Positions 33,356 through 44,477 of a stretch of 64,000 bases of DNA are shown piece after piece. Under the pieces are notes generated by a model. It searched no databases. It saw nothing but the letters and a program-made list of their open reading frames with translations, and was not told the DNA's origin. Where the stretch lies: NCBI GenBank assembly GCA_003367665.1, contig QKXI01000004.1:62001-126000 (forward strand), written 5' to 3'. The position numbers were made by a program, and so were the translations under genes. This DNA is from Leifsonia sp. ku-ls (GTDB lineage Bacteria > Actinomycetota > Actinomycetes > Actinomycetales > Microbacteriaceae). Every line of letters begins with the position of its first letter. Positions within the stretch are counted from its first letter, which is position 1.

Positions 33356-34872
33356 ATGAAGCTCGAACTCCGCGGCATCACCAAACGGTTCGGTGCCCTG
33401 GTCGCCAACGACCACATCGACCTCACCGTCGAACCCGGCGAGATCCACTGCCTGCTCGGCGAGAACGGTGCAGGCAAGTCCACCCTGATGAACGTGCTCT
33501 ACGGCTTCTACCAGGCCGACGAGGGCGAGATCCTGCTCGACGACGTCGTCCAGCACTTCTCCGGCCCCGGCGACGCCATGAAGGCCGGCATCGGGATGGT
33601 CCACCAGCACTTCATGCTGATCCCCGTCTTCACGGTCGCCGAGAACGTGATGCTCGGCCACGAGCAGACCAAGTTCGGCGGCCGCCTCGACCTCAACGCC
33701 GCTCGCGCGAAGGTGCGCGAGATCTCGGCCCGGTTCGGCTTCGACGTCGACCCGGACGCTCTGGTCGAAGACCTGCCCGTCGGCGTCCAGCAGCGCGTCG
33801 AGATCATCAAGGCGCTGTCGCAGAACGCGAAGGTTCTCGTCTTCGACGAGCCCACCGCCGTGCTGACCCCGCAGGAGACCGACGAGCTCATGGCCATCAT
33901 GCGCCAGCTCAAGGAGCAGGGCACGGCGATCATCTTCATCACGCACAAGCTGCGCGAGGTGCGCGAGGTCGCGGACCGCATCACCGTCATCCGCCTCGGC
34001 AAGGTGATCGGCGAGGCCGAGCCCACCGCCACCAACGTCGAGCTGGCGTCGATGATGGTCGGCCGCGCGGTCACGCTCGCCGTGGAGAAGGAGCCCGCCA
34101 CCCCGGGCGAGCCGGCTCTCGTCGTGAAGGACCTCTCGGTGATCGACCCGATCGGCCAGATCGTGGTCAACAACGTGAGCTTCGAGGTCCGCGCCGGAGA
34201 GATCCTCGCCATCGCCGGCGTGCAGGGCAACGGCCAGACCGAGCTGACGGAGGCCATCATCGGCCTGCAGCCGCGCGTCCAGGGCGAGATCCTGCTCGAC
34301 GGCAAGCCGATCCAGGGGCACAGCGTGCGGAAGGTGCTCGACGCCGGCGTCGGCTTCGTGCCGGAGGACCGCAACGAGGACGGGCTGGTCGGCGAGTTCA
34401 GCATCCAGGAGAACCTGATGCTCGACCGCTCGACGGGCGACCCGTTCGTCAAGGGCGGCAACATCCAGTTCTCGTACCTGAAGGACTTCGCGGAGGAGAA
34501 GGTGCGCGAGTTCGACGTGCGCACACAGTCCATCGACACCAAGGTCGGCCGGCTCTCGGGCGGAAACGCGCAGAAGGTGGTCCTGGCGCGCGAGCTCAGC
34601 CGCGACCTGCGGCTGTTCGTGGCGGCGCAGCCGACCCGCGGCCTCGACGTCGGATCGATCGAGTTCGTGCACAAGCGCATCGTGGCGACGCGCGACGCGG
34701 GCGTCCCCGTCATCGTCGTCTCGACCGAACTCGACGAGGTCGCCGCCTTGGCCGACCGGATCGCCGTGATGTACCGCGGGGGGATCGTAGGAATCGTGCC
34801 GGGTGACACGTCTCGCGACGTGCTCGGCCTCATGATGGCCGGCGAGTCGCCGGAGCAGGCAGGAGCAGCAGC

Positions 34873-34876
<4 letters not shown>
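33356..34876 (+). CDS. Nucleoside ABC transporter, duplicated ATP-binding protein
   Basis: This 506-residue ATPase has two fused ABC domains, as in YufO/NupO and RbsA. Domain one (about 1-240) has Walker A GENGAGKST, Walker B VLVFDEPTAVLTP and LPVGVQQRVEI as signature. Domain two (about 255-500) has a degenerate Walker A GVQGNGQTEL and signature LSGGNAQKVVLARELS. It powers the two permeases that follow. AAGGA lies upstream of the ATG. It overlaps the first permease gene by 4 bases. Confidence 0.94.
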
Positions 34877-36167
<1,291 letters not shown>

Positions 36168-36171
<4 letters not shown>

Positions 36172-37460
36172 GCACCACCGCCCCCGTCGTCCCCGACTCC
36201 TCGCCGATCGTCCTCGAGAAGGCCGAGATCCGCTCCTGGAAGGCGCCGATCGCCTTCGGCGTGTTCGTGCTGATCAGCATCATCCTGTTCTTCGGGTTCT
36301 CCCGGCACGGGGAGAGCACCTTCCGGCTGTCGGAGAAATCGGACGCGATCGCGCTGCCGACCGTCACGGTCGACAGCTTCCTGGCCACCACGGTGGTCAC
36401 GATCCTGCTGCTCGTCCTCACCGCGTGGAGCGCGTACCTCTCCTATCGTGCGCGCCGCACACCGCTGTGGATGGTCATCGTCTTCTCGCTGCTGTTCATG
36501 TTCGCGTTCCTGGCGTGGGCGGACTCCGGCAGCCCGTATCCGGTCCCGGTCACCGGCCTGCTGCTCGGCACGATCAGCCTTGCCGTTCCCCTGGTCTTCG
36601 GCGCCCTGGGCGGCGTCGTGTCGGAGCGCGGCGGCGTGGTCAACGTCGCCATCGAGGGTCAGCTGCTCGCGGGAGCGTTCGTCTCCGCGATGACGGCCTC
36701 GCTCACCGGCAGCTGGGTCGTCGGCCTGATCGCGGCCATGGTCGCCGGCGTGCTGGTGTCGTTCCTGCTCGGCGCGTTCGGGATCAAGTACCTGGTCGAC
36801 CAGGTGATCGTCGGCGTCGTGCTGAACGTGCTCGTCATCGGCCTGACCAGCTTCCTCTACTCGAAGCTGCTCGCCGGCAACCCGCAGCTGCTCAACCACC
36901 CGCCCCGACTGCCGAGCTGGCCGATCCCCGTGCTCAGCGACATCCCGATCATCGGCAAGGTGCTCTTCGACCAGTCGATCATCGAGTACCTGATGTACAT
37001 CGCGGTGTTCCTGGTCTGGTTCGGCCTGTTCAAGACCCGCTGGGGCCTGCGGCTGCGCTCGGTCGGCGAGCACCCGGAGGCGGCGGACACCGTCGGAATC
37101 AACGTGAACAGCACGCGGTTCTGGAACGTGGCGCTGGCCGGCGCGATCGCCGGACTCGGCGGCGCGTACTACACGCTCGGCTCCGTCGGCGCGTTCTCCA
37201 AGGAGATGACCGCGGGCCAGGGCTTCATCGCCCTCGCGGCGGTGATCTTCGGCCGCTGGGATCCGATCAAGGCGACGCTCGCGGCGCTCCTGTTCGGCTT
37301 CGCGACCAACCTGCAGAACGTGCTGAGCACGATCGGCTCCCCGGTGCCGAGCGAGTTCATGCTGATGCTGCCGTACGTCGTGACCATCCTCGCGGTCGCC
37401 GGCCTGGTGGGCCTCTCCCGGGCGCCGGCCGCCGACGGAAAGCCGTACATCAAATCATGA
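36168..37460 (+). CDS. Nucleoside ABC transporter permease (YufQ-like)
   Basis: This 430-residue second permease of the BPD_transp_2 family has SERGGVVNVAIEGQLLAGAF near 165, KYLVDQVIVGVVLNVLVIGL near 205 and RLRSVGEHPEAADTVGINVN near 300. It is the usual partner of the YufP-like subunit. The GTG at 36168 has AAGGAGGTGG upstream and overlaps the previous stop (GTGA). It overlaps cdd by 4 bases, tying uptake directly to salvage enzymes. Confidence 0.93.
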
Positions 37461-37873
37461 GCACCATCGACTGGGAGGCGCTGCGCGCCGCCGCCAACGA
37501 GGCGCGGACGCACGCGTACGTGCCCTACTCGAAGTTCCCGGTGGGCGCCGCGGCGCTTGTCGACGACGGCCGGATCGTCAGCGGCTGCAACGTCGAGAAC
37601 GCCAGTTACGGCGTGACCCTGTGCGCCGAGTGCGGCCTCGTGTCGTCGCTCGCCATGACCGGCGGCGGTCACCTGGTGGCGTTCACCTGCGTGAACGGCG
37701 ACGGCGATGTGCTCATGCCGTGCGGTCGCTGCCGCCAGCTGCTGTACGAGCACTCGGCCGAGGGGATGCTGCTGGAGACCGTCTCCGGCATCCGCACCAT
37801 CGACGAGGTGCTGCCCGACGCGTTCGGGCCGCGCCAGCTCGCCGCCTACGCGGCCGAGCACGAGAACGACTGA
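37457..37873 (+). CDS. cdd: Cytidine deaminase
   Basis: This enzyme deaminates cytidine and deoxycytidine to uridine and deoxyuridine. The 138-residue homotetrameric-type protein has YVPYSKFPVGAAALVDDG near 22-40, the zinc-site TLCAECGLV near 55 and MPCGRCRQLL near 90. These include the catalytic glutamate and three cysteine ligands. It overlaps the permease gene (ATGA) and precedes deoA by 14 bases. Confidence 0.96.
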   Translation: MSTIDWEALRAAANEARTHAYVPYSKFPVGAAALVDDGRIVSGCNVENASYGVTLCAECGLVSSLAMTGGGHLVAFTCVNGDGDVLMPCGRCRQLLYEHSAEGMLLETVSGIRTIDEVLPDAFGPRQLAAYAAEHEND

Positions 37874-37887
37874 ACAGGAACACATCC

Positions 37888-39195
<1,308 letters not shown>

Positions 39196-39205
39196 GGTTG
39201 AGGCC

Positions 39206-40324
39206 ATGAGCGACGCCTGGAACGAGTACACGCTGGCCGACGGCACGGAGATCCGGCCGCTTCCGAAGGTCTCCCTGCACGACCACCTCGACGGCGGCCT
39301 GCGCCCCGCGACGGTGCTCGAGCTGGGCGAGGAGATCGGGCTCGAGCTGCCCGCGCGGGACGCCGGAGAGCTCGGCCGCTGGTTCGCCGAGAAGTCCAAC
39401 TCGGGCTCGCTGGTCGAGTACCTCAAGACCTTCGACCTGACGACCGCCGTCATGCAGACCCGCGAGGGGCTGCGTCGCGTCGCGCGCGAATTCGTGCAGG
39501 ACCTAGGCGAGGACGGCGTCGTGTACGGCGAGGTCCGCTGGGCCCCCGAGCAGCACCTCGGCGGCGGGCTGTCGCTCGATGAGACCGTGGACGCCGTGCA
39601 GGAGGGCATCGAGGAGGGCGTCGCCGACGTGCGCGCCGCCGGCGGCCGCATCCGCGTGGGCCAGCTGGTGACGGCGATGCGCCACAACGACCGCGGCCTC
39701 GAGATCGCGGAGCTGGCGGTGCGCCACCGCGACCGCGGCGTCGTCGGCTTCGACATCGCCGGTCCCGAGGCGGGCTTCCCGGCCTCGAACCACCGTGCCG
39801 CGTTCGATTACCTGGCGTCCGAGTTCTTCCCATCGACCGTGCACGCCGGCGAGGCGGACGGCCTGGAGAGCATCCGGAGCGCCCTGCTCGACGGTCGCGC
39901 CCTGCGTCTCGGGCACGGCGTGCGACTGGCCGAGGACATCACGATCGAGCGGCAGGACGACGAGAACACGTACGTCACGCTCGGCACGCTCTCGCAGTGG
40001 GTGAAGGATCGCGAGATCGCGCTCGAGACGAGCCCGACCTCGAACCTGCAGACCGGAGCGATCGCGGCCTGGGGCGACGACATCCTCGACCACCCGTTCG
40101 ATCTGCTGTACCAGCTGGGCTTCCGGGTGACCGTGAACACCGACAACCGCCTGATGAGCGGCACCACGCTCACACGCGAGCTGAGCCTCCTCGCGGACGC
40201 CTTCGCGTACGACCGCACCGACCTCGAGATCTTCCAGCTGAACGCCGCGGCCGGCGCCTTCCTCCCGCTCGAGGAGCGTGAGGAGTTGGCCGAGATCATC
40301 ACAGCAGGTTTCGAGGGTTCCTGA
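39206..40324 (+). CDS. add: Adenosine deaminase
   Basis: This enzyme converts adenosine and deoxyadenosine to inosine forms. The 372-residue TIM-barrel protein has the zinc site LPKVSLHDHLDGGLRP near 22, HAGEADG near 215, GHGVRLAED near 240 and NTDNRLMSGT near 315 with the catalytic aspartate. TAGGGT at 39193-39198 lies 7 bases before the ATG, so besides read-through from deoA it may have its own leaderless promoter. The product inosine would be split by the nucleoside phosphorylase at 44474. Confidence 0.95.
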   Translation: MSDAWNEYTLADGTEIRPLPKVSLHDHLDGGLRPATVLELGEEIGLELPARDAGELGRWFAEKSNSGSLVEYLKTFDLTTAVMQTREGLRRVAREFVQDLGEDGVVYGEVRWAPEQHLGGGLSLDETVDAVQEGIEEGVADVRAAGGRIRVGQLVTAMRHNDRGLEIAELAVRHRDRGVVGFDIAGPEAGFPASNHRAAFDYLASEFFPSTVHAGEADGLESIRSALLDGRALRLGHGVRLAEDITIERQDDENTYVTLGTLSQWVKDREIALETSPTSNLQTGAIAAWGDDILDHPFDLLYQLGFRVTVNTDNRLMSGTTLTRELSLLADAFAYDRTDLEIFQLNAAAGAFLPLEEREELAEIITAGFEGS

Positions 40325-40348
40325 GCGGCCGGGCGTTAGTCTGAAGTC

Positions 40349-40810
40349 ATGCCACTGCCACCGCTGCCTGATTCGGCCATCACCGTCGGCGCCCACGCCG
40401 CCGACTGGCGCCAGGCGGTGGAACTGGCGGGGGAGGCGCTCGCGCGCTCCGGGGCCACGGAGCAGGGCTACGCCCAGCGGATGATCCAGGTGATCGAGGA
40501 GTTCGGCGCCTACATCGTGATCGCCCCCGGCCTGGCGCTCGCGCACGCGCGGCCGGGCCCCGACGTGAACTCCGACGGTCTGTCGGTCGTCACGCTCGAC
40601 CAGCCGGTCGTGTTCGGCCACCCGCACAACGACCCGGTGTCGGTGGTGATCGGCCTGGCCGTGTCGACGCCGGAGGCGCACGTGACGAGCGTCGCCGAGC
40701 TGGCGAACGTGTTCAACGATCCGGAGTCGATCCCGGCTCTCGCGGCCGCGACCGACGTGGCCGACGTGCAGCGCATCCTGACGCTGACCGAGGAGGAGGC
40801 GCAGCGGTGA
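40349..40810 (+). CDS. PTS EIIA component, ascorbate/mannitol type (PTS_EIIA_2)
   Basis: This 153-residue protein of the PTS_EIIA_2 (fructose-mannitol-ascorbate) fold has the phospho-histidine site IAPGLALAHARPGP near 57-70 and VVFGHPHNDPVSVVIGLAVS near 88-108. It accepts phosphate from HPr and passes it to EIIB. TAGTCT at 40337-40342 is 6 bases before the ATG, suggesting a leaderless transcript. It overlaps the EIIB gene by 4 bases. No membrane EIIC gene is nearby, so it is either an orphan pair or serves a distant permease. Confidence 0.88.
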   Translation: MPLPPLPDSAITVGAHAADWRQAVELAGEALARSGATEQGYAQRMIQVIEEFGAYIVIAPGLALAHARPGPDVNSDGLSVVTLDQPVVFGHPHNDPVSVVIGLAVSTPEAHVTSVAELANVFNDPESIPALAAATDVADVQRILTLTEEEAQR

Positions 40811-41079
40811 AGATCGTCGCCATCTGCGGCGTCGGCGTCGGCACCTCCGGCATCCTGAAGGTCAACGCCGAGCGCGTGCTCGACCGGCTCGGCATCGACG
40901 CCGACGTCACGGCGTCCGACGTCGCGAGCATCGAGCAGGCGGCCGCGAACGCGCAGATCGTCCTCACCTCGCCGGAGCTCGTCGACCGCATCGGCAAGAC
41001 GAACGCCGACGTGATCGTGGTGAACAACTACTTCGACCTGGAAGAGCTGGAGCAGAAGCTCGACGAGGCGCTGGGGTAG
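40807..41079 (+). CDS. PTS EIIB component, ascorbate (UlaB/SgaB) type
   Basis: This 90-residue protein has the PTS_IIB fold with the N-terminal active-site loop AICGVGVGTSGILK, whose cysteine is the phosphate acceptor, then DVTASDVASIEQAA and VIVVNNYFDLEELEQKL. Length is normal for a free-standing EIIB of the ascorbate/galactitol group. It overlaps the EIIA stop (GTGA). The gene that should follow (EIIC) is missing; a 150-base segment with palindromes and a gene remnant follows instead. Confidence 0.88.
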   Translation: MKIVAICGVGVGTSGILKVNAERVLDRLGIDADVTASDVASIEQAAANAQIVLTSPELVDRIGKTNADVIVVNNYFDLEELEQKLDEALG

Positions 41080-41082
41080 CGG

Positions 41083-41180
41083 GTCAGCCGCGCACGCGGC
41101 GGCCGGCGCGGTCCGCGAAGGCGGTCAGCGCGTCGAGGACACCCGGGGTGCCGTCGACATGCTTTCGCAACCTTTCCTCT
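41083..41180 (-). pseudogene. Truncated 3' end of an unidentified gene (remnant)
   Basis: On the minus strand a frame with strongly GC-rich third positions ends at a TGA at 41083 and reads EERLRKHVDGTPG followed by VLDALTAFADRAGRRVRG. It is closed upstream by a TAA inside the AT-rich palindrome block, leaving about 31 codons. It looks like the C-terminal end of a protein cut off by a rearrangement. A 28-residue peptide from the TTG near 41168 is an alternative. The family is not recognised. Confidence 0.35.
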
Positions 41181-41191
41181 TATGAAAGGTT
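41169..41191. promoter_or_regulatory. Palindrome AACCTTTC-N7-GAAAGGTT
   Basis: These are perfect 8-base arms around CTCTTAT, in an AT-rich island of a GC-rich genome. It forms a pair with the next palindrome; both share the half-site AACCTTTC. It may be an operator or the scar of a mobile element. No gene start lies within 40 bases apart from the possible peptide in the remnant. Confidence 0.45.
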
Positions 41192-41199
41192 GGCTCCAT

Positions 41200-41217
41200 A
41201 ACCTTTCATAAGAAAGG
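41200..41217. promoter_or_regulatory. Palindrome AACCTTTC-ATAA-GAAAGG
   Basis: CCTTTC and GAAAGG flank ATAA, preceded by AA as in the neighbouring site. The two sites are also an inverted copy of one another around GGCTCCAT, apart from a 3-base insertion. It lies 14 bases beyond the stop of the ArsR gene. Confidence 0.45.
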
Positions 41218-41231
41218 GCTCTGTGAAAGCC

Positions 41232-41534
41232 TCAGCCTTCCAGCAGCGCGTCCACCAGCCCCGGGAAGCGCGCATCCAACTCGTCCCGGCGCAGCTGGAT
41301 CTCGTGCGTCCGCCCGCTGACGATGGTGCGGGTCACGCCCGCCTCGCGGAGGGTCTTGAAGTGGTGCGCCATGGTCGACTTCTGCACATCGACGCCCCAC
41401 TCGGTCATCGCCTTGGGGTGCGGCCGGCCGTCGGCGAGGACGCGGACGATCTGTAGCCGGATGGGGTCGGCGACGGCCCGCAGCACGTCGACGAGCTGCA
41501 CATCGGCCATGTCGGGAGTGGGGTAGTCGGTCAT
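41232..41534 (-). CDS. ArsR-family transcriptional regulator
   Basis: This 100-residue winged-helix protein has VDVLRAVADPIRLQIVRVLAD near 16-36, the recognition helix QKSTMAHHFKTLREAGVTRT near 50-70 and the wing SGRTHEIQLRRDELD. It has no CxC metal motif. The ATG at 41534 is preferred; an upstream TTG would lie inside the operator. It is divergent from an MFS exporter, and the shared intergenic region holds an inverted repeat over the exporter's -35 box, so it most likely represses that exporter. Confidence 0.85.
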   Translation of the reverse strand: MTDYPTPDMADVQLVDVLRAVADPIRLQIVRVLADGRPHPKAMTEWGVDVQKSTMAHHFKTLREAGVTRTIVSGRTHEIQLRRDELDARFPGLVDALLEG

Positions 41535-41543
41535 GTCACCAGA

Positions 41544-41567
41544 ATTGTTTGACAAACATCGAACAAT
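41544..41567. promoter_or_regulatory. ArsR operator in the divergent ArsR/MFS region
   Basis: ATTGTTTGA and TCGAACAAT are 9-base arms with one mismatch around CAAACA. The site covers the -35 hexamer TTGACA of the MFS promoter and lies 10 bases from the ArsR ATG. A partial second copy, TCGAACAATCG, occurs at 41595-41605 inside the MFS gene. Confidence 0.6.
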
Positions 41568-41578
41568 CGCCGTACCGT
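41549..41578 (+). promoter_or_regulatory. Promoter of the MFS exporter gene
   Basis: A consensus -35 TTGACA at 41549-41554 and TACCGT at 41573-41578 are separated by 18 bases. The -10 ends 6 bases before the ATG at 41585, so transcription should begin at or next to the start codon. Confidence 0.65.
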
Positions 41579-41584
41579 AACGGT

Positions 41585-42772
41585 ATGACGTTCGTCGAAC
41601 AATCGTACCGCAGAACGCTTCCCGCCCTCCTGGTGCTTGCCCTCTCGCTCTTCGTGGTCGGCACCAACGCCTTCGTCATCGCGGGGCTGCTCCCGCAGGT
41701 CGCCGCGGGCCTCGGCGCCACCGCGACCCAGGTCAGCTGGTCGATCACGAGCTACTCGCTCGTGGTCGCGGTCGCGGCGCCCGCCGTCTCCATCCTGCTC
41801 CCGCGCGTGCCGCGCGCGACGCTCATGGCCGCGGGACTGGCCGTCTTCGCCCTCGGCACCGCGGCGTCCGCGCTCGCGTCCGACCTCGGCTGGTTCATCG
41901 CCGGCCGCACCTTCTCCGGCCTTGGCGGCGCTGCGCTGGTGCCGACCGCGACCGCGGCGGCCGCGTCCCTGGCCCGGCCGGAGAAGCGCGGCCAGGCGCT
42001 GGCGATCGTCGGCGCCGGCTTCACGTTCGCGACGGCGGTCGGCTCGCCGCTCGGCACCGCGCTGGGCGGCGTGGCCGGCTGGCGGTTCGCGCTCTGGTGC
42101 ATCGTCGGCATCGCGGCCGTGCTGGTGGTCGCCATCCCCGTGGCGGTGCGCGGCGTTCCCGTTCCTCCCGCCGTGACCCTCCGACGTCGCCTGGCGCCCC
42201 TCGGCGACCTGCGCATCGTCGCGCCGCTCGGCACGACCCTGCTGATGGTGGCCGGGTTCAACATCGTCTACATCTTCTCGGCCGCCGTGACGCACGCCTC
42301 CACGGGCGGATCGGGGGCACTGCTCGCCGTGCTGCTTCTCGCGTACGGAGCGGCGGGGGTCGCCGGCAACACGGTGGCCGGCCCGCTGACCGACCGCTTC
42401 GGCAGCCGGCCGGTGGCGGTCCTCGCGCTCGCGGGTCAGGCGCTCACGCTGGTCGTGCTCGCGTTCGCGGAGACCTCGTTCGTGGCCTCCCTGGTGGTCT
42501 TCGCTCTCTGGGGCGTCGCGGCGTTCGCGATCGCCATCCCGGTGCAGCACCGCCTGGTCCACGTCGAGCCGGAGAGCGCGGCGCTGGCCCTGTCCTGGTA
42601 CTCGACGGCGATGTACGTCGGCATCGCCATCGCCCCGCCGATCGGAACGCTGGCGCTGACCGCCGGGGGCCCGGTGGCCGTTCCCCTGGCCGGCGCGGTC
42701 GTCACGGTGGCGGCGCTCACGGTGTTCCTGGTGGGATACCGGGCGCGAGCGCCGCGTGCCGTGACGGTCTGA
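41585..42772 (+). CDS. MFS transporter, DHA1 drug-exporter type
   Basis: This 395-residue 12-helix protein has VVGTNAFVIAGLLPQVAAGL near 20-40, the motif-A-like ILLPRVPRATLMAAGL and the motif-C-like GFTFATAVGSPLGTALGG near 150, the antiporter signature of DHA1 exporters. It probably exports a drug or metabolite sensed by the divergent ArsR protein. The ATG at 41585 is used because the TTG further upstream lies in the operator. The first residues TFVEQSYRRT echo the untranslated upstream frame, the result of a short direct repeat. Confidence 0.88.
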   Translation: MTFVEQSYRRTLPALLVLALSLFVVGTNAFVIAGLLPQVAAGLGATATQVSWSITSYSLVVAVAAPAVSILLPRVPRATLMAAGLAVFALGTAASALASDLGWFIAGRTFSGLGGAALVPTATAAAASLARPEKRGQALAIVGAGFTFATAVGSPLGTALGGVAGWRFALWCIVGIAAVLVVAIPVAVRGVPVPPAVTLRRRLAPLGDLRIVAPLGTTLLMVAGFNIVYIFSAAVTHASTGGSGALLAVLLLAYGAAGVAGNTVAGPLTDRFGSRPVAVLALAGQALTLVVLAFAETSFVASLVVFALWGVAAFAIAIPVQHRLVHVEPESAALALSWYSTAMYVGIAIAPPIGTLALTAGGPVAVPLAGAVVTVAALTVFLVGYRARAPRAVTV

Positions 42773-42773
42773 G

Positions 42774-44477
42774 CTACGCCGTCAGCAGCCGCATCGCCTC
42801 GGCGAGGGCGGCGACGCGGGCGGTCGCGGTCGCTCGTCGCTCGTCCACGCTGCCCTCGTCGCTGGAGGCGTCGATGTAGATCTTGAGCTTCGGCTCCGTC
42901 CCGCTGGGCCGGACCATGACGCGCGAGCCGTCCTCCAGCAGGATGCGCAGCACGTCGCTCGGCGGGAGGCCGCCGAACCCGTCGCGCAGGTCGTCGATCC
43001 GGGTCACGCGCACCTCGCCCAGGTGGCTGGGCGGCGTCGCCCGGAGCGCCGCCATGATCTCGCCGATGCGCGAGAGGTCGGTCACCCGGAGCGAGATCTG
43101 GTCGCTCGCGAAGAAGCCGAAGCGCTCCGCGAAGCGGTCGAGCTGCTGCGCCACCGTCACGCCGTCCGCCGCGAGGGCGTTGGCGAGGTCGAGGAACGCC
43201 ACGGCGGCGGAGATGCCGTCCTTGTCGCGGACGGTGTCCGGGTTCACCAGGTAGCCGAGCGCCTCCTCGTAGCCGTAGATCAGGCCGGGAGCGCGGGACA
43301 CCCACTTGAAGCCGGTCAGGGTGTCGGCGAAGTCGAGCCGGTAGGCCCGGGCCACGGCGGACAGGGCGGGGGAGGACACGATGGAGCACGCCAGCGTCCC
43401 GGACGGACCCCGCTCGTCCGCGGCGGCCGACGCCAACTCGGCGGCACGCCAGCCCAGCAGCGCGCCGACCTCGTTGCCCGAGAGGCGTCGGTAGCCGTCG
43501 GCCGTCGACGAGTCGGGGATGGCGACGGCCAGCCGGTCCGCATCCGGGTCGTTGGCGATGACCAGGTCGGCTCCCGCGGTCCGTGCGGTCTCGAAGGCCA
43601 GGTCCATCGCGCCCGGCTCCTCCGGGTTCGGGAAGGCGACCGTCGGGAACGCCGGGTCCGGCTCGATCTGAGCGGTCACGGGAACCGGCTCGGCGAAACC
43701 GGCGCGGGAGAAGACCTCGCGGGCGGTCCGCCAGCCGACGCCGTGCATGGCGGTGTAGGCGAACGACACGGCGTGCCGCGGTGACCCGGTGGACGCGACG
43801 GCCACGGTGGCGTCGATGTACGCCTGCTCGACGTCGTCGGAGGCCACCTCGTAGCGGTCGGAACGCGGCAGGTCGGCGACGCTGCCCTGCGCCACCTCCA
43901 GGATGTGCGCGGCGATCTCCGTGTCGACCGGCGACACGATCTGCGAGCCGTGGTTCTCGCCGCCCAGGTACACCTTGTAGCCGTTGTCGTTCGGCGGGTT
44001 GTGGCTGGCGGTCACCATGACGCCGGCGCTGACGTCCAGGTGCCGGACGGCGAACGCGAGCACCGGGGTCGGGAGCAGGCGCGGGAGGAGGATGGCGCGG
44101 ACGCCGGCGCCGGCCATGAGCTCCGCCGTGTCGCGGGCGAACACGTCGGAGTTCTTGCGCCCGTCGTAGCCGATCACGACCGACGGCGTGGATCCCTCTG
44201 CGTGCTCCAGCAGCCAGCGGGCGAAGCCGGCGGCGGCCTGCGCGACCAGCACCCGGTTCATCCGGTTCGGTCCGGCCGCGATGGCGCCGCGCAGACCGGC
44301 GGTGCCGAAGGCGAGGCGCTCGTCGAAGCGCGAGTGCAGGTCGGCGGCCGCCTCTTGCGAGCCGGCCTCGGCCGCGACGATCAGCGTCTCCAGCTCGTCG
44401 CGCGTCTCCGGGTCGGGGTCCTGGGCGAGCCAGGCGCGGGCGTCGGCGAGGAGCTGCGGCGTGTCCTTCCCGGTCAC
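42774..44477 (-). CDS. Phosphohexomutase/phosphopentomutase family protein (phosphoglucomutase-like)
   Basis: This 567-residue alpha-D-phosphohexomutase family enzyme has the phosphoserine loop VMVTASHNPPNDNGYKVY near 154-171, FGTAGLRG near 58, the metal loop NDPDADRLA near 300 and the sugar/phosphate loops GYEEALGY and RPSGTEPKLKIYID. Enzymes of this length beside nucleoside phosphorylase genes (PgcA/PGM2-like) commonly interconvert ribose 1- and 5-phosphate as well as hexose phosphates. The GTG start overlaps the stop of the phosphorylase gene (GTGA), so it probably recycles the pentose 1-phosphate made there. Confidence 0.9.
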   Translation of the reverse strand: MTGKDTPQLLADARAWLAQDPDPETRDELETLIVAAEAGSQEAAADLHSRFDERLAFGTAGLRGAIAAGPNRMNRVLVAQAAAGFARWLLEHAEGSTPSVVIGYDGRKNSDVFARDTAELMAGAGVRAILLPRLLPTPVLAFAVRHLDVSAGVMVTASHNPPNDNGYKVYLGGENHGSQIVSPVDTEIAAHILEVAQGSVADLPRSDRYEVASDDVEQAYIDATVAVASTGSPRHAVSFAYTAMHGVGWRTAREVFSRAGFAEPVPVTAQIEPDPAFPTVAFPNPEEPGAMDLAFETARTAGADLVIANDPDADRLAVAIPDSSTADGYRRLSGNEVGALLGWRAAELASAAADERGPSGTLACSIVSSPALSAVARAYRLDFADTLTGFKWVSRAPGLIYGYEEALGYLVNPDTVRDKDGISAAVAFLDLANALAADGVTVAQQLDRFAERFGFFASDQISLRVTDLSRIGEIMAALRATPPSHLGEVRVTRIDDLRDGFGGLPPSDVLRILLEDGSRVMVRPSGTEPKLKIYIDASSDEGSVDERRATATARVAALAEAMRLLTA

